Shown one piece after another: positions 23,334 through 32,136 of a stretch of 64,000 nucleotides of DNA; position 1 is the stretch's first letter, and each line of letters opens with the position of its first letter. Both the position numbers and the translations under genes were made by a program. The notes below the pieces were generated by a model that saw only the letters and a program-made list of their open reading frames with translations, made no database searches and was not told the origin of the DNA. The DNA is taken from contig NZ_JACGXN010000006.1 of assembly GCF_014138285.1 (NCBI RefSeq), positions 186,001 through 250,000 on the forward strand. The letters run 5' to 3'. Source of the DNA: Phyllobacterium myrsinacearum. Its GTDB lineage: Bacteria > Pseudomonadota > Alphaproteobacteria > Rhizobiales > Rhizobiaceae.

Positions 23334-25691
23334 CTAGAACTTGCTCGACATATTGAAATTGAAGTTCTGCACCTGGTCCCCATCAACCTTCAGGACAGGG
23401 ACTGCGTAATCGAACCGTATGGGCCCGAACGGCGAATTCCACATAATGCTTGCGCCCACCGATGCCCGCCACTGCATGTCCGTATTGGTGGCGTAGGTAC
23501 TGTCATTTCCGAACAGCGTGGCAACATCAGTGAAGACGGCACCTCTCAGTCCTACGCTTTCAGGGATGAGCGGTACGGGAAACTGGGTTTCCGCTGTTGC
23601 GTTGAAGTAGGTCGTGCCGCCAACGAAGCTGCCATCAGAGTCCGTAACACGGGAATCACGCGGACCAATGCCGGCATAGCTGAAGCCGCGGATCATGTCG
23701 GTGTTGTTCTGGAATGTATCGAAGACGCTGAGACCGTTGTTCCCAAGCTCTTTGATATAGCCGCCACCCACGCGAACCAGCCCGACGATATCCTGTTCCG
23801 TGGAGAGCGTTTTGTAGAAACTGCTCTTGAATGTGGTTTTGAGAAAGCTGGCATCGCCGCCAAGTCCGGCAGCTTCCTGCTCGAACTTTGCATAGATGCC
23901 ATCATGCGGGTTCTTCACGTCGTCGATGCTGTTGTAGACAAGCGACCAACTCAGGGATGATTTTACCCACGCGCCTTCTTCTGCTGCATCGATATATGCC
24001 TGCGACACGAGGGTCGGATCCGGAACTCCGTCTGCGGTGAGTGCAGCGTCGTCAATGGTTATGGTTTGCCGCGTGAGATTATAGGCGACCCCGGCAGTCA
24101 GATCATTACCGATTGGCAGACCAAAACGGATCGACCCGCCTGTCACATCTGTCTGGTATTTATCGGTCACCCCGGACTGCCGCTTGTAGATATCAAATCC
24201 CGCGGAAATGCGCTGACCGAGGAAATACGGCTCGGTAAAGGACAGGCCATAGGACTGATAATTCTGATCGTTGAAAAGTGTCGTTCCTGCCGACAGGCGC
24301 AGGTATTGGCCGCGTCCAAGAAAGTTCTTTTCGGTAATTGAACCTTCTACGCTCGGTCCAGATTCATCGCCGCTTGTGGTGTAGCCGCCACCAATTGAAA
24401 AATCGCCGGATGATTTTTCCACGACATCAACAATAAGGACGACCTGATCCGGCTGCGAACCGGGAGCGGTCGAGATGTTGACCGTCTGGAAGAAATCGAG
24501 GCCCTCAAGACGTTTCTTGGCGCGCTGGATGAGCACCTGATTGAAGGCATCGCCTTCACTCACATCGAATTCACGGCGGATGACGTAATCGCGTGTCTTC
24601 TCGTTGCCGCGAATCTCGATACGTTCAAGATAGGCGCGGGGTCCCTGATCGATGTTGTAGACAACCGAAATCGTGTGGTTTTCGAAATTGCGGTCGCCGC
24701 GCGGCTCAACCTTGGCAAAGGCATAACCCTGGCCGGCAACTTGCTCCGACAGCTTGTTGACGGAATCTTCGATCTGCTTGGCGTTGTAAGTGGAACCCTC
24801 CCGGGACGCCATGAGACCACCGAGCTTGGATGTATCGACACCCTCGACGGAGCTCTGGATCTCGACGCCACCGAACGTGTACTTGTCACCCTCTTCAACC
24901 GTGACGGTGATCGTGTACTCCTGGGTTGCCGTATCGAGATTGGCCGTCGATGAGATCACACGGAAATCAGCGTAACCATGCTCATAGTAAAATCGACGCA
25001 AGATTTCTTCGTCGGCGCGCATGCGGTCTTCACTGTACACGTCATTGCGCGTCAGCCAGGAGAGGAAATTCGATCGTCTCGTTGTCATCAGGTCTCTCAA
25101 ACGGCGCGTGTTGAAAGCCTGATTGCCGACGAAGACAATGTTAGCGATCTTGGTGCGGTCGCCTTCGTTGATCTCGTAGACAATGTTGACGCGGCCTCCG
25201 TCCAGATTCATGAGGCGTGAGTTTACCGTGGCATCGTTGCGGCCGGCGTTGCGGTAAGCCGCGCGGACAGCTTCGGTGTCGGCATCAAGTGTCTGCTGAT
25301 CAAACGAACTGCGGGCTTTGAGCTTTACAGCTTCGGCGAGCTGCGTGTCCTTGATCTTCTTGTTACCCTGGAAAATGACCTGGTTGACCACCAGATGCTC
25401 CGATACGGTAACGACAAGCGCACCACCAGCCTGAGTGATGCGCACGTCACTGAACAGGCCCGTCGCGAACAGGCGCTTGGTCGCGGCATCGATATCATTG
25501 TTGCCGAACGGCTTACCTGGTGTAATGCCGAGGTTGTCCTTGACCGTCTGGGCATCCACGCGGGTATTCCCGCGCACTTCAATGCGGCTCACGGTTGCTG
25601 CATGGGCTGCTGTAATCCCTGCAACCATCACAAGCGCTGCTGAAATGGCGAGCGCCGACGCTGCACCAACGAATTTTGAACTTGCCGCCAT
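23334..25691 (-). CDS. BamA-type outer-membrane protein assembly factor (Omp85)
   Basis: The 785-residue protein has a signal peptide (to about residue 32) and five POTRA domains (about 33-430; VSRIEVRGNTRVDAQTV starts the first). The 16-strand Omp85 barrel follows and ends in a terminal Phe (NFNMSSKF) that serves as its own insertion signal. The conserved MIRGFSYAGIGPRD loop-6 motif is present. BamA inserts beta-barrel proteins into the outer membrane. In alphaproteobacteria bamA usually sits between rseP and lpxD; here it is alone beside an mlaE-like gene. It may therefore be a paralogue for a subset of barrels. Length and domain count are those of canonical BamA. Confidence 0.9.
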   Translation of the reverse strand: MAASSKFVGAASALAISAALVMVAGITAAHAATVSRIEVRGNTRVDAQTVKDNLGITPGKPFGNNDIDAATKRLFATGLFSDVRITQAGGALVVTVSEHLVVNQVIFQGNKKIKDTQLAEAVKLKARSSFDQQTLDADTEAVRAAYRNAGRNDATVNSRLMNLDGGRVNIVYEINEGDRTKIANIVFVGNQAFNTRRLRDLMTTRRSNFLSWLTRNDVYSEDRMRADEEILRRFYYEHGYADFRVISSTANLDTATQEYTITVTVEEGDKYTFGGVEIQSSVEGVDTSKLGGLMASREGSTYNAKQIEDSVNKLSEQVAGQGYAFAKVEPRGDRNFENHTISVVYNIDQGPRAYLERIEIRGNEKTRDYVIRREFDVSEGDAFNQVLIQRAKKRLEGLDFFQTVNISTAPGSQPDQVVLIVDVVEKSSGDFSIGGGYTTSGDESGPSVEGSITEKNFLGRGQYLRLSAGTTLFNDQNYQSYGLSFTEPYFLGQRISAGFDIYKRQSGVTDKYQTDVTGGSIRFGLPIGNDLTAGVAYNLTRQTITIDDAALTADGVPDPTLVSQAYIDAAEEGAWVKSSLSWSLVYNSIDDVKNPHDGIYAKFEQEAAGLGGDASFLKTTFKSSFYKTLSTEQDIVGLVRVGGGYIKELGNNGLSVFDTFQNNTDMIRGFSYAGIGPRDSRVTDSDGSFVGGTTYFNATAETQFPVPLIPESVGLRGAVFTDVATLFGNDSTYATNTDMQWRASVGASIMWNSPFGPIRFDYAVPVLKVDGDQVQNFNFNMSSKF

Positions 25692-26058
25692 CAGTCATCC
25701 AAACTCTGTGTTTTCATTACGGGAAGGCACTCAACGATTGCGGCAATCGGATATATTCGCGCCGAGCCTGTCTGCCCGGCGAAGATGCTCAATCAATATC
25801 GATGCTGAAAAAGTACGTTGACCACAGGTGACGGCGGCGGGACGGTTATGCTCAAGAAAATCTGCCTTTCTGGAAACATCTTCCATATGCGCCGCCTCTG
25901 GCTTCTTGCACTGCTTCTCCCCGACATTCCCTGCGGGGGATGTCCAAAATCAGTCCGTATTGTCTCGAAATTTTGCTGCGGATGGCTGTTTTGTAATCGA
26001 ATGTTTCTGGCCATTTTCCTGTCACGCAAACTGTTCGCGATACGCTTGAACAAGCGTC
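25692..26058. other. Gene-free stretch upstream of bamA-like gene
   Basis: Open frames of 73-99 codons exist on both strands, but their composition is irregular (runs rich in Cys, Phe and Arg), without ribosome sites or family resemblance. I treat them as chance frames. The stretch must contain the minus-strand bamA-like promoter. I see no strong hairpin or operator. Confidence 0.45.
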
Positions 26059-26700
26059 CTAGGGGTGGGCGATCAGGCTCATCTTTTGGAACGCGGACTG
26101 AAACCCCTGAAGCTTGAACGGGAAATGCATGGCTTCGCCCGACTGCAACACGATTGCGATATCGACTTGATTGCTGGTTTGCAGCAATGCCACTTGCTGG
26201 CTGTTGAAGCGGATATCGGCAACGCAGCCTTCAGGTATGCAGGACAAAAGCGGAAATTGCAGGGACGCTTCGCCAACACGGACGGTGATGCCTTCCTTCA
26301 GCAGGAAGCCAGCAGGCAGCATCACGTGTCCGCTAACACCGTTCTCATCAATGGCGCTGATCTGAAGCAGCATTTTTCCGTCGGGTACCCGGTCATCCAC
26401 AAGGATCTGTGACAGGAAGCAGTCATTGCCTGACTCCAGCGCTCTGCAAAGCAGGGACCAGTTCTGAAATGTTTCCTCCCGGGGCTGCGCCAATAACTTG
26501 ACGGTCAACGGTTCATGCAGACTTGCTTCAGTCTGTATGGGCGTGGAGGCTTGTTTGCGATCACTGAGAACTTGATCAAGCAAGGGGCTATTGTCGACCC
26601 CTGCATAGGCATGGACAGAGACCAAACCGGCGAGCACAAGCCCAAGGCCCAAATCTCTGACGTGCCTCATTGTGTTCTGGTATCGGTTATGGCGTGTCAT
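26059..26700 (-). CDS. Invasion-associated locus B (IalB) family protein
   Basis: The protein (213 residues from the ATG at 26700) has a signal peptide ending near VHAYAG and the IalB fold. FQNWSLLCRALESGNDCFLSQ and FPLLSCIPEGCVADI each hold a Cys pair typical of the family, and the central strands read LLQISAIDENGVSGHVMLPAGFLL. IalB-like proteins are periplasmic and widespread in Brucella, Bartonella and rhizobia; in Bartonella one is linked to erythrocyte entry, but most have no known role. GCGGAAC precedes 26700; the longer frame would start with TTG at 26712. It is transcribed after the EnvZ-like kinase gene, with a hairpin between them. Confidence 0.82.
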   Translation of the reverse strand: MTRHNRYQNTMRHVRDLGLGLVLAGLVSVHAYAGVDNSPLLDQVLSDRKQASTPIQTEASLHEPLTVKLLAQPREETFQNWSLLCRALESGNDCFLSQILVDDRVPDGKMLLQISAIDENGVSGHVMLPAGFLLKEGITVRVGEASLQFPLLSCIPEGCVADIRFNSQQVALLQTSNQVDIAIVLQSGEAMHFPFKLQGFQSAFQKMSLIAHP

Positions 26701-26759
26701 GGTGTTCCGCAAAATCGCTTTGCACCGCGTTCAAGCGGCCCGTTTGACTGCACTGACCG

Positions 26760-26784
26760 CGACCGAAGGGTAACTCTTCGGTCG
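26760..26784. terminator. Hairpin between kinase and IalB-family genes
   Basis: CGACCGAAG (26760-26768) pairs perfectly with CTTCGGTCG (26776-26784) around a seven-base loop. It lies downstream of the minus-strand histidine kinase stop at 26902. No T tract follows on that strand, so it may be a Rho-assisted end or an mRNA-stabilising hairpin. Confidence 0.45.
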
Positions 26785-26901
26785 TGCTCTCTTGGTCAAA
26801 AGTCGCAGTACACAATGTTGGGAATGCGTCCCGGCTGTTTCAGAAGATTTCTGGCCGTGGAATTTTCGTTAACGAGTGTTTCTCGCAAGGCAGGTCCTGA
26901 C

Positions 26902-28161
26902 TTAGGCCTGCGAAAGTGTTTCGATGGTAAACGATACGGTCTGGAGCAGGCCCGAAGGTTTTCGGTTGGTGATGATGACGGTGCCGCCAAAACGCTCGAT
27001 GATCTCCTTGGCAATCGCCAGACCAAGACCTGCCCCAAAGACAGTTTTGCGCCGTGACTTGTCAGCACGGAAAAACGGCTCAAACACCTTGTCCAGGAGC
27101 TCAGGAGGAATTCCGGGGCCATTGTCCTTTATGGTGATAACAGCGGTTCGCTGTCTCTGCTCCACAGCGATATCAGCGCCATTGCCATGCGTCGCTCCAT
27201 TGATAATGAGGTTCCGCAAGGCCCGCTTCAACGCAAGTGGGCTTGCCGCAATCGACAACGGTGCCAGTCCTTGAACATTCACCTTCATATCCATGCTGGA
27301 GAGTTCTTCGGCGATCTCCTGAATGGTGAGGTCGAGCCGTGTACTGCCAAATGTATCCTTGACCGTTTCTTCCCGTACAAGACTGATTGCGCTGTCAGCG
27401 ATATTGTTGAGTTCCTCCAGATCATTCAGCCATTTCTGGCGATCGGGGTCATCGGGCAGGAATTCGGCACGCAGCCGCATGCGGGTCATGGGGGTCCGCA
27501 TGTCATGACCGGCCGCCGCAATCAGTCGCATACGGCTTTCGGTGGCGGTTTTCAGTCTCTCGGATAGTCTGTTGATCGTTTGTGCCGTGGCACGGACTTC
27601 CTGTGAGCCGGTCTCCGGAACATGAGGCAACGTACCATCGGCGCGCACTGCCGTAACCGCGTTGTCCAGCAAAAGAAGCGGCTTGGTGATTTTCGAGGCC
27701 GCAAAGACCGCCACGGCGGTGCTGCCCAGAGTGATGAGCGTTATCCATCCCGTTAATATCCACCATGTATGCGGCGTCATGTCCGGAACATCAACGATCA
27801 GCCACATACCCGTTTCCAGCCTGATCGAAGCTGCGAGGCCCTGCCGTCCCGCGTTCCGTGTAACAAGAACCGTGCGGACAAGTCCGGCTTGGCCAAGCTC
27901 GCGCATAAACATGCCGGACAATCTCCGGTCGTCAAAGCCGGCGGCCTGCATGGGTCGTACTGCAAATTCCTGTGACGCCGCGCTAGCCGGATTTGCTTCG
28001 ATCGTGCGGATGATCGGAGCGATCCGCTGGATGACGGGCGACAGGACCGCTTCAGGCGGCGGTCCGCGAAGCACTGTAACGGCCGTAAGCGTAGCCAACA
28101 GCACCACCGTGACGATCGCCAGAAACAGCAGGAGGGCAATCCGGTTGCGCAACGAATTCAT
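26902..28161 (-). CDS. EnvZ-type membrane sensor histidine kinase
   Basis: The 419-residue kinase has two membrane helices (about 8-30 and 133-155) around a periplasmic sensor of roughly 100 residues. A HAMP linker follows (KITKPLLLLDNAVTAV), then HisKA with the phospho-acceptor His in AAAGHDMRTPMTRMRLRAEF, and HATPase boxes NLIINGATHG, DNGPGIP and GAGLGLAIAKEI. The GHDMRTPMTR H-box is the EnvZ-like form. Its start overlaps the regulator stop by four bases. An LTxxQ periplasmic protein gene lies divergently upstream of the regulator, suggesting envelope-stress sensing. Confidence 0.93.
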   Translation of the reverse strand: MNSLRNRIALLLFLAIVTVVLLATLTAVTVLRGPPPEAVLSPVIQRIAPIIRTIEANPASAASQEFAVRPMQAAGFDDRRLSGMFMRELGQAGLVRTVLVTRNAGRQGLAASIRLETGMWLIVDVPDMTPHTWWILTGWITLITLGSTAVAVFAASKITKPLLLLDNAVTAVRADGTLPHVPETGSQEVRATAQTINRLSERLKTATESRMRLIAAAGHDMRTPMTRMRLRAEFLPDDPDRQKWLNDLEELNNIADSAISLVREETVKDTFGSTRLDLTIQEIAEELSSMDMKVNVQGLAPLSIAASPLALKRALRNLIINGATHGNGADIAVEQRQRTAVITIKDNGPGIPPELLDKVFEPFFRADKSRRKTVFGAGLGLAIAKEIIERFGGTVIITNRKPSGLLQTVSFTIETLSQA

Positions 28162-28883
28162 GCTTCGGTGACAATCACTGTGACAGGTACTGTCAGTTGA
28201 TAGCCGCCATTGCGGATGGTCTTGAACAACGGGCGATCTTCAGAGTCGCCGAGTTTCTTACGCAGACGGCTCATCAGGACGTCGATAGAGCGGTCAAGCG
28301 GATCCCGATCGCGCCCCTGGGTCAGATCAAGCAACTGGTCGCGCGACAACAGTTTGCCGGGCCTCTCGAGGAAAACCTTCAAGAGGTCGAATTCCGCGCC
28401 GGTCAGATCAATTGCGGAGCCCGAACGACCGGCCACTTTGCGCAATCTCGGTTCGACAACAAAGTCGGCGAACTCGAAAGTGCTGATTTCCTCGGTTGTC
28501 GACTTCTCTCCGTTTGATCGTCGCAAGACTGCCTTGATCCGGGCGGTCAGTTCACGTGGGTTGAATGGTTTGCTCATGTAATCGTCAGCGCCGATTTCGA
28601 GGCCGATGATGCGATCGACGTCTTCCTTCAGCGCTGTCAACAGGATGATGGGAACCTGTTGCCTCTGGCTGCGCATGACGCGGCAAATGTCGAGACCGGA
28701 TCCGTCAGGCAACAGGACGTCGAGCACGAGCAGGTCCGGATTGCGCTCGGCGAAGAGGGCATCAAATTCCCGCCGGTTGGCGGCCACACACACGCGAAAT
28801 CCCTGCTCCCGGAGATAGCGCCCGAGAAGCGAGCGAATTTCAGCATCGTCATCGACGACCATTATGTTGGGTACAGTTTGCAT
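28158..28883 (-). CDS. OmpR-family response regulator
   Basis: The 241-residue protein combines a receiver (VVDDDAEIRSLLGRYL; Asp in LLVLDVLLPDGSG; LLTALKEDVD; SKPFNPREL) with an OmpR winged-helix output domain (LTGAEFDLLKVFLERPGKLL to TIRNGGYQL). It precedes and overlaps its kinase. Inverted TTTGTAA-type repeats in the 218-base divergent region to the LTxxQ gene could be its binding sites. Confidence 0.94.
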   Translation of the reverse strand: MQTVPNIMVVDDDAEIRSLLGRYLREQGFRVCVAANRREFDALFAERNPDLLVLDVLLPDGSGLDICRVMRSQRQQVPIILLTALKEDVDRIIGLEIGADDYMSKPFNPRELTARIKAVLRRSNGEKSTTEEISTFEFADFVVEPRLRKVAGRSGSAIDLTGAEFDLLKVFLERPGKLLSRDQLLDLTQGRDRDPLDRSIDVLMSRLRKKLGDSEDRPLFKTIRNGGYQLTVPVTVIVTEA

Positions 28884-28948
28884 TGTTCAACGCATTTCTA
28901 ATTGCATCGCCGTTCCTAACGGCTTTTTCCGAAGCTCGGCAGAATAAA

Positions 28949-28998
28949 TTTGTAACGAAACATTGCTGGGTATGCGCTCAGTTACGTTCGTTTACAAA
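28949..28998. promoter_or_regulatory. Inverted near-copies of TTTGTAACGAAC in divergent promoter region
   Basis: TTTGTAACGAAAC (28949-28961) and, inverted, GTTCGTTTACAAA (28986-28998; reverse complement TTTGTAAACGAAC) differ by two substitutions and lie 24 bases apart. They sit between the OmpR-family regulator gene and the LTxxQ protein gene. OmpR-family regulators often bind paired repeats, so these are candidates for shared control. Confidence 0.45.
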
Positions 28999-29101
28999 AA
29001 TAATGCCGTCAGCAAGTTTCCGAAATGATTGAGACGGATTTCGGACGCTCGCGCGTTTCAGGTTCCCGCAGCAAATACTCATTCATGATGCGAGGCGACA
29101 A

Positions 29102-29737
29102 ATGAAACGTACAGTTCTGACAGGGACATTGGTATCAACGATTATCTATGCTTTGACAGCAACGCCAAGCTGGGCCGGTCTCATCCAGCACCCGGATGCG
29201 GTGACCCCGAAGGATGAGATTGCCGGTGTATCCTTCACCCAGCTGGCCCAGTCCTTTCTTGGCCAGGACAAGGAGTATGATGAGGAAAACGCATGCCGTG
29301 AAGAGCTCGAGAAAGCTGACGAAGCCAGACATCAGCACGATGCCCGTTTTCCCCATCCCAAGGACCGCGCATTGGCTCTAGCAGGCCGGCTGGCAGCCGA
29401 GGAGACCATTGTGGGCATTCGCAGTGAACAGCTCGACGCCTGGCGGAATTATAGTTCTGCGCTGTTGGCATTTGCTGATGGACCTCATCCTCATTTCAGG
29501 GATGAAGCCAGCCCGGGCAATGAGGGTGATGATCCCGCCAAACCGCGGGAAAACGAACCGCTCACGATGGATCGCATGGCGGATATGGCGATAGAGCGTG
29601 GTGAGAAAGCCCAGACCCTGAAGCAGGCCGCGAAGGCGCTGCTCGATATCCTGACACCGGAGCAGCGCATAAAGTTTGCTGACGCTGGTCGCAAGGGTCC
29701 ATGGGTGCCGCACAGGAGGATGCCCGGTGCGGAGTGA
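29102..29737 (+). CDS. LTxxQ-motif (Spy/CpxP-like) periplasmic protein
   Basis: The 211-residue protein has a Sec signal peptide ending at about TPSWA. A largely helical, charged body follows, closing with ALLDILTPEQRIKFADAGRK, the LTxxQ motif that defines the Spy/CpxP family. CpxP inhibits its sensor kinase and Spy is a periplasmic chaperone. The gene is divergent from an EnvZ/OmpR-type pair, the arrangement expected of a feedback partner or target. It is longer than CpxP or Spy (about 160 residues) because of an acidic, proline-containing insert (about 125-150). No metal-binding His cluster is obvious, though several His residues occur. Confidence 0.75.
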   Translation: MKRTVLTGTLVSTIIYALTATPSWAGLIQHPDAVTPKDEIAGVSFTQLAQSFLGQDKEYDEENACREELEKADEARHQHDARFPHPKDRALALAGRLAAEETIVGIRSEQLDAWRNYSSALLAFADGPHPHFRDEASPGNEGDDPAKPRENEPLTMDRMADMAIERGEKAQTLKQAAKALLDILTPEQRIKFADAGRKGPWVPHRRMPGAE

Positions 29738-29787
29738 GACGATCGTCCTATGTGCAACCTGGTGGGTTTCAGCGAGGCAGTTTTGAA

Positions 29788-30006
29788 ATGGACGCCAACT
29801 TGATGTTCACCTTTTGCAGTCTGGCGGTTGCCTTTTTCAATGCTGTCTCCCTTTCGTATATCTGGCGGGCTCTGCGCTTCCTGCGCAGCTATTTCCCGGC
29901 GGGACCGCAGAAACGGTCGGATCGGGATGCCGCAAGAAGTATTACTGATTTGGCTCATTGCGAGCCCGTCAAAGAGCGCGCTTCCGCCGCTAAGAAGCGC
30001 GTTTGA
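29788..30006 (+). CDS. Possible small membrane protein
   Basis: This 72-codon frame encodes an N-terminal hydrophobic segment (LMFTFCSLAVAFFNAVSLSYIW), then a basic stretch and a polar tail rich in Arg, Asp and Lys. The ATG at 29788 has only a weak purine-rich region upstream. It follows the LTxxQ gene by 50 bases. No family is recognised, and an antisense frame overlaps it. The membrane-then-basic-tail layout is plausible for a real small protein. Confidence 0.3.
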   Translation: MDANLMFTFCSLAVAFFNAVSLSYIWRALRFLRSYFPAGPQKRSDRDAARSITDLAHCEPVKERASAAKKRV

Positions 30007-30075
30007 AGCGGGGTTTTCCGGCAAAATCTGTATGACAGTTTGATTCCAGTTGACAATGGACATCAAGTGATGTTG

Positions 30076-30110
30076 CCTTGTAAAGCGGTTTACTAAACCG
30101 CTTTACAAGG
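30076..30110. promoter_or_regulatory. Perfect 35-bp palindrome, composite LacI-family operator
   Basis: CCTTGTAAAGCGGTTTA (30076-30092) is followed by one base and its exact reverse complement (30094-30110). Each half contains GTAAAGCGGTTTA, close to the classic LacI-family site GTAAACCGGTTTAC, so two operators overlap around a central TTTACTAAA. It ends just before the LacI-type gene and covers the expected promoter and ribosome region, implying tight autorepression of the whole operon. Confidence 0.8.
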
Positions 30111-30119
30111 GGAATGCGC

Positions 30120-31142
30120 GTGATCAAGAAGACGAATCCAAGTCTGAAAGATGTTGCTGCTGCTGCCGGTGTGTCCGTAACCACCGTTTCCCGGCTCGTG
30201 AATGGCAGTCTCGATCTGCCCTATCACACAAAGAAGCGTATCGAGGATGCGATCAAATCGCTCAACTATAGGCCAAATCCGCATGCGCGGCGTTTGAGCA
30301 TGGGGCGTTCGGATACCATCGGCCTCGTTGTCCCTGAAATTGCCAATCCGTTCTTTTCAACACTGGTGGCCGCTGTCGAGCAGGCAGCGGACGAGCGCAA
30401 ACTCGCGGTCTCGCTACACGCGACGCTCAATCGTGCGGGGCGAGAAATTGAATACCTGCAATTGATCGAGCGTAACCATGTGGACGGGCTGATCTTCATC
30501 ACCAACCACCCGGACGACGGTGCGCTGGCCAGCCTCATCAACCGCTCCGGCAAGGTCATCATCGTCGATGAAGACGTTCCGGGTTCAAAGGCACCGAAGC
30601 TGTTCTGCGACAATGATCATGGCGGGTATCTCGCGGGACTTCATCTGGCAGAACATGGGCACAGCCATGTTCTCTTCATCGGGGGTGATGAGCGCATGAT
30701 CAGTGCGCGCCGGCGTTTTGATGGTCTGATGCGAGCCCTGCACGAGCGGCATGGGGATAAGGCGAAGGTTGATCGGTATGCCGGTGAATACACCATCGAT
30801 TATGGGCGCAAAGCGGCTGTCCGCTATCTGGAAGAACGGCACGAAGCAACCGCCATTTTCGCCAGTTCCGACGAAATTGCCATCGGTCTGATCGAGGTTT
30901 TCAAGGACCGTAATGTATCGGTTCCGAACGACGTCTCAATCATCGGGTTCGATGATGTCGGCCCACTGCATCTTTTTGCACCTCCGCTGACAGTCATTCG
31001 TCAGCCGGTCCGGCAACTCGGGCGCCGGGCGCTGGAACTGCTTCTGGAAACAAACTGGCAGGAGTGGAAGCCTTCCGCTTCGGAAGAGCTGCTGCCAGTC
31101 GAAATCGTCGTGCGGAACTCCGTTGCTCCGCCGGCGAAATAA
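30120..31142 (+). CDS. LacI-family transcriptional repressor
   Basis: The protein (about 340 residues) begins with the LacI DNA-binding domain: LKDVAAAAGVSVTTVSRLVNG, then YRPNPHARRLSMGR (hinge). A ribose-binding-type effector domain follows (TIGLVVPEIANPFFSTLV to VSIIGFDDVGPLHLF). The ATG at 30114 is too close to AAGGGG, so the GTG at 30120 with about seven bases of spacing is preferred. It is the first gene of a nine-gene operon with a ribose-type importer and sugar-type enzymes. It presumably responds to the imported compound or a phosphorylated derivative and binds the 35-bp palindrome just upstream. Confidence 0.92.
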   Translation: MIKKTNPSLKDVAAAAGVSVTTVSRLVNGSLDLPYHTKKRIEDAIKSLNYRPNPHARRLSMGRSDTIGLVVPEIANPFFSTLVAAVEQAADERKLAVSLHATLNRAGREIEYLQLIERNHVDGLIFITNHPDDGALASLINRSGKVIIVDEDVPGSKAPKLFCDNDHGGYLAGLHLAEHGHSHVLFIGGDERMISARRRFDGLMRALHERHGDKAKVDRYAGEYTIDYGRKAAVRYLEERHEATAIFASSDEIAIGLIEVFKDRNVSVPNDVSIIGFDDVGPLHLFAPPLTVIRQPVRQLGRRALELLLETNWQEWKPSASEELLPVEIVVRNSVAPPAK

Positions 31143-31182
31143 CAAGATGTAACGGTAAAAAAAACCAACAGAGGATGAGAAC

Positions 31183-32136
31183 ATGACTTTGAATTTGAGC
31201 AGGAGAACATTGATTGCACTGGCCGGCTTGACGATGTTGAGTTCGGCGGGTGGGTCGACAGCCTTGGCGCAGGAGAAAAAGACGATTGCGCTCGTGCAGA
31301 TCAACCAGCAGGCGCTTTTCTTCAACCAGATGAACCAGGGTGCGCAGAAGGCTGCTGATGCTGCCGGGGTAAAGTTGGTTATCTTCAATTCCAACAATGA
31401 ACCCACGGCACAGAACAGTGCCATCGAGACCTACATTCAGGAAAAGGTATCGGGCCTTGCCGTCGTTGCAATCGACGTCAACGGGCTCATGCCCGCCGTC
31501 AAGCAGGCAGCCGATGCAGGCATTCCCGTTGTTGCCATTGACGCGATACTCCCCGACGGTCCGCAGAAGGCGCAGATCGGCGTCGACAATGCCAAGGCCG
31601 GGGCCGACATGGGCAAGTTCTTCCTTGATTATGTCAAGACCAACATGGGCGGCAAGGCTAAGATCGGTGTTGTCGGTGCGCTGAATTCCTATATTCAGAA
31701 TGTCCGCCAGGATGGTTTTGAAAAGACGGTCAAGAGCGTTGACGGTATTGAAATGGCCGGTGTCGTCGATGGCCAGAACGTGCAGGACAATGCGCTTTCT
31801 GCGGCCGAGAACCTGATTACCGGTAATCCGGATCTGACCGCGATCTATGCAACGGGTGAGCCCGCGCTGATGGGCGCGATTGCTGCCGTGCAGAGCCAGG
31901 GCAAGCAGGACTCCATCAAGGTGTTTGGTTGGGATCTGACCGCAGAAGCCATTGCCGGCATTGATGCGGGGTTTGTTGCTGCCGTTATCCAGCAGGACCC
32001 GTCGGCCATGGGCGCTGCAGCCGTGGATGCATTGCAGAAAGCTTCAGCCGGCCAGTCTGTCGAGAAAAATATCGCCGTTCCCGTAACGATTGTTACCAAG
32101 GCGAACGTCGATCCATACCGGGCTGTCTTCAAATGA
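31183..32136 (+). CDS. Ribose-type (RbsB/family 2) ABC substrate-binding protein
   Basis: The 317-residue protein has a signal sequence with SRRTLIALAGLTMLSSAGG and cleavage near ALAQ. The periplasmic_binding_4 fold of the ribose/galactose class follows: LVQINQQALFFNQMNQGAQ, AIDVNGLMPAVKQAADAGIPVV and IYATGEPALMGAIAAVQ. This class binds pentoses, hexoses, inositols or nucleosides. The gene lies 40 bases after the repressor and overlaps the ATPase gene by four bases. The ligand cannot be read directly, but the downstream enzymes suggest a ribosyl-type or lactone-forming compound. Confidence 0.92.
   Translation: MTLNLSRRTLIALAGLTMLSSAGGSTALAQEKKTIALVQINQQALFFNQMNQGAQKAADAAGVKLVIFNSNNEPTAQNSAIETYIQEKVSGLAVVAIDVNGLMPAVKQAADAGIPVVAIDAILPDGPQKAQIGVDNAKAGADMGKFFLDYVKTNMGGKAKIGVVGALNSYIQNVRQDGFEKTVKSVDGIEMAGVVDGQNVQDNALSAAENLITGNPDLTAIYATGEPALMGAIAAVQSQGKQDSIKVFGWDLTAEAIAGIDAGFVAAVIQQDPSAMGAAAVDALQKASAGQSVEKNIAVPVTIVTKANVDPYRAVFK

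Noticed and set aside
25793-26117. Overlapping frames of 73-99 codons upstream of the bamA-like gene
   Set aside because: Composition is atypical, there are no ribosome sites, and they lie on both strands over the same bases.
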